Assembly (NCBI GenBank): GCA_039566865.1
Contig: CM076947.1
Coordinates: forward strand, 23,437,501-23,501,500
Length of the DNA: 64,000 nt
From: Aurelia coerulea
Taxonomy: Eukaryota; Cnidaria; Scyphozoa; Semaeostomeae; Ulmaridae
Reading direction: 5' to 3'
A program made the translations under genes and the position numbers. The notes under the pieces are model-generated. The model was given only the letters and a program-made list of their open reading frames with translations. It searched no databases and was not told the DNA's origin. Positions 12,101 to 24,100 of the stretch are shown here, in pieces. Positions within the stretch are counted from its first letter, which is position 1. Every line of letters begins with the position of its first letter.

Positions 12101-15100
12101 AAATCCTCCTGTTGATCAATAAATTTTTTGATCAAGAGCGAGACTCGGAGCATGTCCACTCTGTCACCTACTACCCATGCATTCTGCTTTACACGTCATT
12201 GCCCACCAAGAGGCCTGGGTTCCATAGAAGACGTCTATAAATAACTTGTCAACAAATCGCTTTCATTGCGTCTATTTCGCTGCGAAGGAGAGACTCCTTG
12301 TTTCTTGGACAATAGACCACGTCATTTGATTATTAATGAAAGCAATGACAACACCATGTTTGCTGCGTGCGTGTACAAAAGAATAAACGCGGCGCCGCGC
12401 GTCTATTGTTTTACCGCCCAGTTGAGTCAAATAAAGGGATATGACTCATCGAACTATGTCGAAATTTCAGGCCGTCTCAGCCGCAGGTATGTGTAGGACG
12501 GATTTCATTAAGAATCACAATCCGGGGGTAGATGGCGAGTCATCAGATCTTTGTTTTGATTTTGTTTCCAATCTGTGAACCTGCGCTGGCTGGTGGGGGG
12601 AGGGCTTGATTGGTTCTTTTTGACAGATGGACAGGCAAGGGTGTTTCACTCCCCTAAAAAAGGGTACGACATTTGCACATTCCTTGAATCTGTCAAAGTT
12701 TTGCTGCATTTGTTTTCCTTGCATCTGTCGTCTCATTGTATGTGCAGAGTTTTCTGAATTTGTTAGATACAAGATACAGTTTGGATCTTTGGATGTTTGG
12801 ATTGGATGATCTCTCACATTGTTTTCTGGAATTTTGGTTAGCTTATCTAATTTTTTCAAAATCTTGTTCTGTGGATTCTGAGGCTCTGGTACCCAGGGTA
12901 TGGATTCAGAAGAATTTTTCAAATTTACGCTTATCCTGTAGATGAGGTTAGGTTTCGTTAAACTGCTCTGCTCCAATCACCCTCCTCGGTCGCGAGCAAT
13001 GAGCATGTGAAATTGCACTGTTAGATCAGTATGTCAATTTTCTTTTGGTTTTCACATAGATGGTTCTGGCAGATTCTCATTGCATCCATCATCCAACATT
13101 CTCCAACATCCGTTTTTCGAATGACTGAAAAATGGATGTTTATCTGTAAGTAAATGCAAAAGCCTGGGGAAAGCTTACAAGACCGAGATCACAGAACAAA
13201 ACAGAACAACAATACTCCCCCCGTAATTTGGTAGTTAATCGCAAATTCATTATTGATTCTGTGAAATGTTTGCGGGGGCTATCCTCCTAAGCCAGACATA
13301 TTTGTAAGGCCCAGAGCTGTGTCTTGACACTTCCCCCGGTTGAGGCAAATGCCCCAACAATAACGATGGTTTGCAGATGAATCAGATATTTATCGATGAG
13401 GTAATCACCCAAGCGGATTATTGAGTCAAACAGTGAAATAAAGGGAGAGCATAGCGAATTACCACAGTTTTTTGAAAGCGCACATAAAGAGAGTTTAGTC
13501 CACAACACGCATAGATGGGACAAGACTGCCTGACGTGACGTGCATTCAGCAAGGATTTTACAGAACCAATCAGCTGATGCTAGAGGATTTTTTCCACAGT
13601 CTACAATTTTACACACATTTTACTCCACATATTATTGAATTGACAAGTTTCCAATTTGGAGGCAAGAAAAGACAAAGTTTTATAGAAGTATGAGGACGAA
13701 GCCGGGATCTCTTGGTCTATGTGCCACTATAGATTTAATTGCAAGTGAAAGAAATATCGTAAAATCAAGAAAAAAGAAAGGTATCAGATTTGATATTTTT
13801 GATCATTTTTTGCTTTGCTTTTATTTCATTGTTATGTCATATTTTTTGGCTTGCAGAAAGTATATCGCATAAACTTTTAATTAGATTCAAAAATGTATAT
13901 GGCAAACATTTGGCTAGCCATTTTTGTTTTGAACGTATTGGAATACTGCTTAAACCTGTATGATGTTTCAAATATCAAGAAACATATACATATCTGCAGC
14001 AGTGTTGGAGAGTGCATGACAATTCAGGCATTTGAAAAATAAGGAATAAATTAAGAAGCTTTTGGTACTAAAATGCGAAAATGTTCGTGTTGAATTAAGA
14101 AACTTTCAGTACTATTGCAAAATGTTGACTTGCTGAAGGTGCGTAGGTAGAAACATTTCATTACCTTATTTACGTGACTAACATTTAATTACCAAAATGT
14201 TAGTCACACTCTGAAAAGAACATAAGTTCGAAAGGCTGATTTGAAATCTTGTTTCCTTGCCCCCCCCCCCCTCCATCTTCTAACCAATTTTTAGTATTTC
14301 ACCTGCCAAATATCAGTACCTAATAGGGACATGCAAAATCTTATTTCACCTCGTGATATTATACCTTATACCAAGGTGCCAGTAGCTGCGGGCTCTGTTC
14401 AGCAAATGCCCTACCCCTTTCGCAACCTTGATAACTATGGTGGCAATTCTTCGTAAAAATCTAAGGAATTAAATCAGTAGTGCAATTCTCTGCTCCCCAA
14501 GAAAACAACGGCCATTCTTCCAAGGTTTATCTGTTTTTATTTTTGTGCGAACATTTCTCGACATTTCTTCTGCAGTTTTTGCAGTATCATTGTCATTGTT
14601 GCATCATGTAATGACATTGGTATCTTGAAAGGTTGTGAAATGACTGCATATGCATTCAGATCCTGGATCAATATTAACCACAGAATTTTCTAAGAACTTT
14701 ACATGTTTATGAGGCTTGTCAACAAATTCACTGGCATAAAAATATTTTCTCGTCACCCAGCCTTCAATTTTTTGTGTCTCGAATCGAAAGACGAAACCAT
14801 GATTTTATGCAGTACCAAAACTGTATGACATGTGAGCCCAAAATAATGTAGCAGCATCCTTGCTCGAATTTTACGAGTTCGCTTCCAGTTTTGTCCTCAA
14901 TGAAGGGGAGGATTCACTCCATCAATGTACGTATGAATGAGAACAATGCGACTTGAACAGGATTTCAGGGATTTTCTGTAGGATTTCTGGGGAAAGCTTG
15001 AAGGACACCCCTTGATTTAAAGTGCACTAGATTCCAGTATTCCCTTGTAAAATACTATTTTTGGGAATTCTTTCAGTTTTTGTTTGAGTACAAACATGTC

Positions 15101-18100
15101 GAGGAAACGTAACGTGGGAAATTTCTGCAGCTATTGTGATAAGATGTGTATTCCCACTGACTGATATCTGCAGGTTGTATACCTGTTGCATTGTTTTCTT
15201 ATGCAGGTTACCATTTCATTGATTGAAATCTACTTTTGCTTGAATTGTCATTAAAAAGAACTCTACGGACCCATCATGCTAAAAGCTGACTGAGTAGCAG
15301 AACGTATCTATGGCCCCTGACTCATGCCGAAGGGTGTGTTCACTCTTCCGAAAAGGCGTACGAGATTTCTTTGAAAAATAGGCTTTTTTGAGATTTGTTG
15401 CGGATTTTTCTTGAAAACAAAAGGTTTTTTGCAAAAGGTGTACGAGATTTTTACAGAGTGATGCGCCCCTCGACTCGTGCATTTTTCCGATACAGTAATA
15501 CCTACACCAAAATGAACCCTCGTTTTTAATTCCTGGGTTTCATAATAATATGTATTTTAGACTTTAGAGAAAATACTGATATCTGATAGGCTAGAATTTG
15601 ATCGAAAGTGGCTTGAGCCACTTTTATAGGCTTACATTCCTTTTAATGTTGAGGCTCTGGTACCCAGGGTACTGAATTAAATTGTGATTGACAAAGGTAA
15701 TGAAAATGACTGGGAACACCTTTTTATCCCCCCCCCCCGTTCAATCTGAAAGTGTATGACTTTTACTCCTTCGCTGTTTTGCCTCTGGCTCTGCCGATGG
15801 GACTGGGGCACGTTACTGTGCAAGAACTATCCAGCACTAGAAGCATCTTTATTTCCAGTTCTAGTGCAATTTTTACAAAGTTCAGAAAACTTTCCTCCTA
15901 AATTGTAGCCTAGAGGCTCTTAGAGATTGTGGTCCTGCCGCAGAAATATGACAAAAAGGGAAAACTGATTTGGCTTGCCCCGCAAAAGGACTGCTTGTGG
16001 TTCTTCTTTGGGGGCATGTTTTTGGGGCAAGTTCGCACGATCGTGCAGCCTCCTCCTTCATTTGACACCGAAGAACACACAATGTCATATGTGCAAATAT
16101 GTTACAATGACAAATTTCGTGCGTCATCTTACAAAAAGCTGAATATGTCTGCGACAATTAATTTTACCAGCATGACCCCGCACCTCCGCAGCCATATAGG
16201 TGAGATGATATGTTTCGTGGCCACTTTGTGTCCAAGCCTTTGCACCTTGTACTTGGAGAGATACAATGATACAGAACAAACATGAAATCAGGAAATCATT
16301 CTCTGTAGCTCAAACTTCCAAAAACCGATTACCCCCTTTCTTTTCTGTGTCACAACTGCTGAATACATTGTTAAAAACTCAGTACTCATTTTTGATAAGA
16401 AATTTGGATCAGGTCATAGTACTAAAAGTTTCTTAATTCATCATTAAAAGTTTTACATTTTGGTACCGAACTTTTCTTAATTCGTTCCGTTCTCGTAAAT
16501 GCGTGAATTATCATGGCAAAAAAAAGAGTTGCATTTGTCTCAAAGCATAAAGTTGTAGTGAATACCACTCAAGAATAAAGGTTCAGCGACAATTTTCCAA
16601 TATGAAATTTTAGTTTTGCTTTTAAAAGTTTTTTAGCACTTCTCAAACAAAGTACTAGAGTTTCTTGAAATATTGGCCATGCTCTGGTTTCTTATCAATC
16701 AGTTTCTCGTATAGAAAAACGTGTACCTTAAAACTTACGACACGTGACGTGACGTGACTTCGGGTGAATTTTAGGATTGAAGACGTTCGAGAATTCTTCT
16801 GCAGGCTTGAAATAGCTACAAACCGCCTTCCGTTCGCCTCTGGTTATTTTACTCAACGCTATATAAAGTAATGCTACTCATCCTGTCCAAAGCGTAGCTT
16901 AGTACTTCAATATGCTTAGACCTCGGACCAAAGGGTTTAGCGACAATAAATTCGGTTGTGACTAGGCTCTAGCGGCAATCAATAATTACGTTCAAATTTA
17001 CCAAGGATACTTTACTCAGCAGACCGACCTTCTTGTGGGTTGAAGCGGTTGAAGTTGAAGGTTCATTATTTGTCGCCAGATCACAAACCTGTATAAGGAA
17101 ATGACTCATTCCGCTGATGACTCGCAGAGTAAGGAAATAAGAACTGAGTTCTGCTGAGTATTGCTAAGGAGATATCATTACATGTATGACTAATGCATAG
17201 TAATGTTTATTTCAAAAGCGTATTCCCTTTCCAGACCACACAACAACTTGAGTTGCGTTAGTCAGCCATAAGAACTTTTCCGTACGAATTCTTTTAATCA
17301 CGCTTCCCTTTAGCCTGATAACCAGACCCGATTTCAAAGGAAATAGCTTCCCTTACGAATTCTTTCATTCAGAGGCTTTTGAGGTGTCACACGGGTTCCT
17401 CCGCAGCGGACCGCAGTGTCCTCCTGATCATTTGACTTAGGCAGTCATCATCTTATGATTTTCATTTCATTTCATTTCATTTTATCTTTTTTACCCATGG
17501 TAGCCCCTCAATAATGATAATTGATTTACAGGGGGCCATGCTAAAAACTTACAAATAACTACTAATTTACAATAAAAACGACATTTGCTATAAAACCTAA
17601 TCCTAAACCTAAACCTAAACTAATTACAAATTGTCATAAATAAATAAAAGAAAACAGAAAAGAATTGGTGAGAAATTCATGGCTGCACCGTCTTTTTAAA
17701 CGCTCTCAGGGTTGAAGTATTTCGGATCTCAGGGCCAAGACTGTTCCAAAGCTTGGCGCCTCGGTACGCGAAACATTTCTGCCCCCCTGCCGATTTTAAT
17801 AATGGCAACCTGAGATTGACTTCGGCGTTTCTAAGAGAACGACTGGTAGAGTTGTTGACTCTCGTGAACATGTCTTTCATATAAGAAGGCACGTCACCAT
17901 TAAGGGATTTAAAGACCATTTTCTGAGCTTCAAAATCAATAAGCTCCCTGACAGTCGGCCATTTAAGCGCCCGAATAACTGGTAAAGCAGTAGCATCAAA
18001 TGGACTGTTGGAGACGAGTTTTGCAGCCCGATTTTGAAGTTTCTGCAATTTTTCAATGGCAGTCACCCCAGCATTTCCCCAGACAGGGCAGCAATATCTA

Positions 18101-21100
18101 AAGTAAGGCTCCACTAAACTCTTATACATTGTCTTGACAGTTGAAATAGGAAGGTACTGCTTGGCATAACGAAGCACACCAATACCTCTAGAGATCTTAT
18201 TAGTTGTTAGGGCCAATTGAGATGTCCATTTAAGTTGATGGTCAACCTGAACACCAAGGTATTTGACCTCCTTTACCAACTTGATATCCTCGGAACCAAT
18301 CTTAAGGTGTGGTTTGGTTGAATCAACAGAGTCAATTTTTCGCAGCTTACCGTTACTCCCTATAATCATTGCTTCTGTCTTTGCAACGTTTAAAGACAAC
18401 TTATTCCCTTCAAGCCATCCTTTCAAAGCTTCTAAGTCAGCATTAACTGCTTGATTAATTTCCGAAACAGATTCAGAGGCATAGTAAATGCTTGTGTCAT
18501 CTGCATACATGGATACGAGGGAATTTTTCAAACAACAAGGAAGATCGTTAATATAGACCAGAAAGAGAAGTGGTCCAAGACATGAACCTTGTGGTACACC
18601 GCAAGTTATACTGTCTGTAGCGGAAATTCGCCCATTCACCTTACAGCATTGTTCATTTAGCCTCCTGCTTATTTTGTGTTATGTCACTCTTTATTTTTGC
18701 GGTCGAATGCAGTTGTGTATGAAAGTTATAATTTTGCAAATTCCGGCTGCGCAGGAGCATGATTTTAGCGATCACCACACACGATCACTACACAAAGACA
18801 TGTTGAGCGCAGCGCATATGGCATACGGGGGGCATACGAGACACTGACAATGCTGAAGACGACGGGCAGGAACTTCTACTTTCTTCAGAGAGATGTATTT
18901 TGTACGAATTCTTGGTTTCAAGTTCCTGCCCGCCATGTTTTGCGTAGTTGTCTCTTGAAAGATGTCAGATCTTTTCTGGAAATTTCTTCAAGGGAGCTGT
19001 TTAGCTGAAGACAAGGCGTACGGGCCATTGTGGCTGTGACAGCTGTAACACCCTTAACTCTTCTAGATGTTTGATGGTAACTTGCAAATGGGGGCAAAAT
19101 GTAAGCCTAAATGCAGGCCTAATGGTCTCGCAATCAATTGCTTCGATGACAGCTGTAACACCCTTAACTCTTCTAGATGTCTGATGGTAACTTGCAAATG
19201 GGGACAAAATGTAAGCCTAAATGCAGGCCTAATGGTCTCGCAATCAATTGCTTCGATGACAGCTGTAACACCCTTAACTCTTCTAGATGTCTGATGGTAA
19301 CTTGCAAATGGGGGCAAAATGTAAGCCTAAATGCAGGCCTAATGGTCTCGCAATCAATTGCTTCGATGACAGCTGTAACACCCTTAACTCTTCTAGATGT
19401 TTGATGGTAACTTGCAAATGGGGGCAAAATGTAAGCCTAAATGCAGGCCTAATGTTCTCGCAATCAATTGCTTCGATGACAGCTGTAACACCCTTAACTC
19501 TTCTAGATGTCTGATGGTAACTTGCAAATGGGGGCAAAATGTAAGCCTAAATGCAGGCCTAATGTTCTCGCAATCAATTGCTTCGATGACAGCTGTAACA
19601 CCCTTAACTCTTCTAGATGTCTGATGGTAACTTGCAAATGGGGGCAAAATGTAAGCCTAAATGCAGGCCTAATGGTCTCGCAATCAATTGCTTCGATGAC
19701 AGCTGTAACACCCTTAACTCTTCTAGATGTCTGATGGTAACTTGCAAATGGGGGCAAAATGTAAGCCTAAATGCAGGCCTAATGGTCTCGCAATCAATTG
19801 CTTCGATGACAGCTGTAACACCCTTAACTCTTCTAGATGTTTGATGGTAACTTGCAAATGGGGGCAAAATGTAAGCCTAAATGCAGGCCTAATGGTCTCG
19901 CAATCAATTGCTTCGATGACAGCTGTAACACCCTTAACTCTTCTAGATGTTTGATGGTAACTTGCAAATGGGGGCAAAATGTAAGCCTAAATGTAGGCCT
20001 AATGTTCTCGCAATCAATTGCTTCGATGACAGCTGTAACACCCTTAACTCTTCTAGATGTCTGATGGTAACTTGCAAATGGGGGCAAAATGCCTAAATGC
20101 AGGCCTAATGTTCTCGCAATCAATTGCTTCGATGACAGCTGTAACACCCTTAACTCTTCTAGATGTCTGATGGTAACTTGCAAATGGGGGCAAAATGTAA
20201 GCCTAAATGCAGGCCTAATGGTCTCGCAATCAATTGCTTCGATGACAGCTGTAACACCCTTCTTAACTCTTCTAGATGTCTGATGGTAACTTGCAAATGG
20301 GGGCAAAATGTAAGCCTAAATGCAGGCCTAATGTTCTCGCAATCAATTGCTTCAATCCGTCCTTTCCCTTACATGAAGAACATCTCTGTTGAAAGAACGG
20401 AAATATATGATTTAAGAGGTTGGGGTCGATGGGGGTAATACTCTGCAGTTGCCAAAAGCCAGAACCCAGAACAACAACATACGGAATCGAATCGGTATAA
20501 TTTCAAGGTCAACGTCTTCGGCATGCATTGCCAGAAAGTTTGAAACAATCTGAAAATCCTGCCATATTCGAAAGAAGAATAAAACTTTTGAAATATATAT
20601 TGCAGATTTTGGGTATTTTAGATTACTTTTAGGATTTTGCTTTTGTATTTTTATATATATACGCCGCCTAATCCCGAGAAACGGGTAAAACACAATTAAC
20701 TAAAGATACAGTAAATCAATCTAATTCAGTGCCTTTCCTTCTCCTCTTGTCCCTCTGTTTTTCGTATGCCTGAACTCTTTTCTCGTTGACTTTGCCACAG
20801 GTTTGATGAATCACTTTTCTCCATTCAGCTCGGTCCTCTACTTTTGTATTCCAATGGTTCAGAACATCACCACATTTCAACGCGCTTTTACACGTGTCTT
20901 TATATCTGAGCTTTGGACGACCAACAGGACGTTTTCCTTCAGCTAACTCTCCATATAATAAATACTTCACTGGACGATCATTCTCCATTCTGGACACATG
21001 CCCTAGCCAGCGTAGTCGACTCCTTACCAACAATATTTCTATATTGTATATGATAGTATGTAAATAGGTAAATAGCTGCAGGTAACCTCTTACCTCTTTC

Positions 21101-24100
21101 CTCTTACTTGCCAACTGTGTGTAAGTTATTTATTATTATATTATTATTCTTACAATTGACTGCTCCTTTGCCTTACTTTCACACCTGATGAAGAGCAAAG
21201 CTCGAAACGTTGTTATTTATAACTTTCTCTGTACATTGTCGCTTTTTAAAGACTACTTGATTACATATGCCTTTACGACGTACTGCGCGCAAAACAAACA
21301 TTGTTATTCATTTTCTAAATTTAACACCTGGTCCTTTCTTTTTCATAGGCGGATTTGCAGAATTCGGTCATCGCTATCCAAAATTCTGCGAGCGAAAGCA
21401 AGAATCTGGTACCCTCCTTTCCATTTCGACGCCATGCATGTCATGTAGAGAAGTTCCTGTCACAAAGATATTACCATTCCTGTATCTAGGCAACGCAGAA
21501 GACTCACAGGATATCAAGACCTTACAGAGCACTGGGATTGATTTCGTCATGAACGTTAGCGAAACTGCGGCAGATTCGCCGCACGTTATTACGACACATT
21601 ACTTAAAAATACCTGTACGGGACACTACCAGTGAAAATATTGTAGATTGGTTTCAGTCGGCGTTTGATTTTATAGGTAAGTTTCCTTTTTGAATCTACTT
21701 ATGACGTGTAGCAGTGGGTTATATTGATTTCGTCATTAACGTTAGCAAAACTGCAGCAGATTCGCCGCACGTTGTTACGACACATTACTTAAAAATACCT
21801 GTACGGGATACTACTTCAGTTGCAGTCAAGTGATGGTTTTATTCTTTACGGTGCAGGTCTGACATGCATCAACAACACTACGTTCTTGTCTGAGAATTAT
21901 TTTATCAAAGCATTGTTTTGTCTTTCTCATACCTATTTTAACATTTTATCAAGGGCATTGTTGATTTGTTTGCTGTGATGCAGGAATTTGTTAGGCCAAA
22001 AGTTCAAAGCTCTGGTTAGGACGACGTGGAACCAAATTTCAACTTTCAAGATTAATATTTTAACTCTCAAAGCACCAATATCAATAAATGAGGTGTCAAT
22101 GTTTAAGTTAACTATCGAGGAACATTTTGAAATTGATTAACCAAGCATAGGAATAAATGTTTCCGCCCATTTTTGCTCGTGGCCCATGGCCGAAACCCCG
22201 CCATAACTCCGCCAAACCTAGAGATATTTTAACCGGCATCTAAATTCTTTTCCCAAACATCTGGAGAGGAGATTTCTTAAAAAAAATCGGGAAAAGTTAA
22301 GTAAAATTTAGAAAAATCTTCACGGGTTTCTCTTTTCGGCCATTTCGGCCATCGACGACATTTGATTCCTATCCCGGGGGGGGGTCACTTCAATAGGCGG
22401 ATGACGGGGTGTGCCATTTTCAATTGTAAAATCATACCCTGAAATTTACGAATTTTTCAAAAACCATACCCCAAAATTTACGGGCCTTTCAAAAAAGATA
22501 CCCTAAAATTGTGACCAAAATTCGAAATTCTAACCAAGTACCTGAAATCAGATTAAATTCAATACCCTCAAAGCATTTTTCTTCCAAAATGACACCCCAA
22601 AATTTATGTTAATTTGTGATGCTAGACACCCTAAAATTTATTTTCAGCCTGAAAAAAGGTACCCCAAAAAATGGCACATCCCGTACTGGTACATATGGTA
22701 GTGCCCCCCCCCGGGATTCCTGTGCTGGTTAACCATTCATTAAAGCTAAATTTGTAGCTCTTGATCCAACCAAATCTGTATACTTTTTTCTGGGACGCCC
22801 CGTATGTATTCTCTTTCCTTATTCTTAGATCGAGTGAGAAGTTGTGATGGTAGAGTATTAGTTCATTGTGTTGGTGGAGTATCGCGATCTGCTACTATTG
22901 CAGTTGGTTACGTAATGAGGCACATGCAACTATCTCTCGACAACGCATATCGGTAAGTTATTAATGCCTCAGAGCATCGCTAGCCTTCAGGAAATATGAG
23001 CGTGAAGGAACTACAGTTCGTTTTGCATGAGGAAAACAATAAGATCAAACTGCGGACATCTGATTTAGGCCCCGTTTACAAAATACCGTTTTCATTTCAT
23101 ATGGGATTAGGGGTGGCAATCCGATACGAAATTGTTTCTGTTTACAGGACACCGTTTTCATTTCATATCGCAGGGGGGTGGTACTGCGAAGGGAGAAGGG
23201 AGAATGGCCGAAATTTTACAAGGGAAGGGAGGATTCAGAAAATTTTGAAGGGGAGAAGGGAGAAAAAATAATGAAGGGAGAAAGGGAGATTTTCAAATCA
23301 TCGTAGCTATTACTATGATTTTCCGATGCGCACCTCATGGTGCGAGCCACTGAATTTTTCCTAACATTATTTTCACCGTTTCATGTTTGTTATTGGAACT
23401 AGAATTGATTTAGCATGTCTATCAATTTGAAAAAATTGGGGGAAAACTTGGATTTAAACGGTTTGGAGGCTTGCCTCCTTTTGAGATATCAGTATTTCTT
23501 TTTGACGCTGCTGGTGAGTTAGCCAAATATGGTGCGTGACGCGTCACTGGCTATTGTCTTTGGATCGGTATTTCATCAAAGGCTTATGATGAATGCTTAG
23601 ATTTTCTTTAAATGTCTAGTTGCAGCCCTTCTGTTAAGAAACCATCTATTTTTACCAGTTTTACATACCTGGATTGGTAAAGGAAAAGTCCGGGGTTGGT
23701 ATGATTCATGATAAAATACAAGATTATACTGTTATGAATGATGTATGATACTTTTTTCCACTAGTTTTCACTTCCTCCTTGTGAAACTACATATTCAATT
23801 AAGCAATTTGAGCGAAGGGACGTCATATCGCGCAAACGAAGACGAGGCTGTGTGATTGTTTTTCGCCTCTTTATCGTAGCAAGCCTCTTAATCGTGTTCT
23901 CAGTTCTCATGCCATTGCCTTGCCATTGTCAATGCACGAGTACACGATAAAGAGGCTAGCAGTGATTAAGAGGTGAAAAACAATCGCACAGCCTCGTTTT
24001 CGTTTGAATGATATGACGTCACTTCGCTCAAATTGCTTATTTGAATACGTATTTTCATAAGGAGAAGGCGAGAAATAATGGAAAAAAGTATCATACATCT

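Larger units (their letters stand above)
10490..21348 (+). other. phosphatase intron 2, 10.9 kb, transposon-filled
   Basis: Beyond the non-LTR fragments and the satellite listed separately, the intron holds a three-fold GCGTTGAATTCT repeat at about 11402-11440 and a CpG-rich patch around 12360-12420. It also has two copies of GAGGCTCTGGTACCCAGGGT (near 12879 and 15650) and a (TTTCA)n tract at about 17460. Open frames such as 12515-12976 (-) and 15929-16285 (+) show no domain I recognise. Confidence 0.5.

Noticed and set aside
12515..12976. 153-aa minus-strand ORF
   Set aside because: No recognisable domain, no splice context, and it overlaps a repeated GAGGCTCTGGTACCCAGGGT phrase; most likely a chance frame.
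15929..16285. 118-aa plus-strand ORF
   Set aside because: No family resemblance, and it sits inside an inverted-repeat-bounded region in the phosphatase intron.
19038..20354. CRISPR-like array or repeated small proteins
   Set aside because: The whole 110-bp unit is repeated with no unique spacers, in animal DNA. The staggered 75-84 aa frames on both strands follow from the period not being a multiple of 3.
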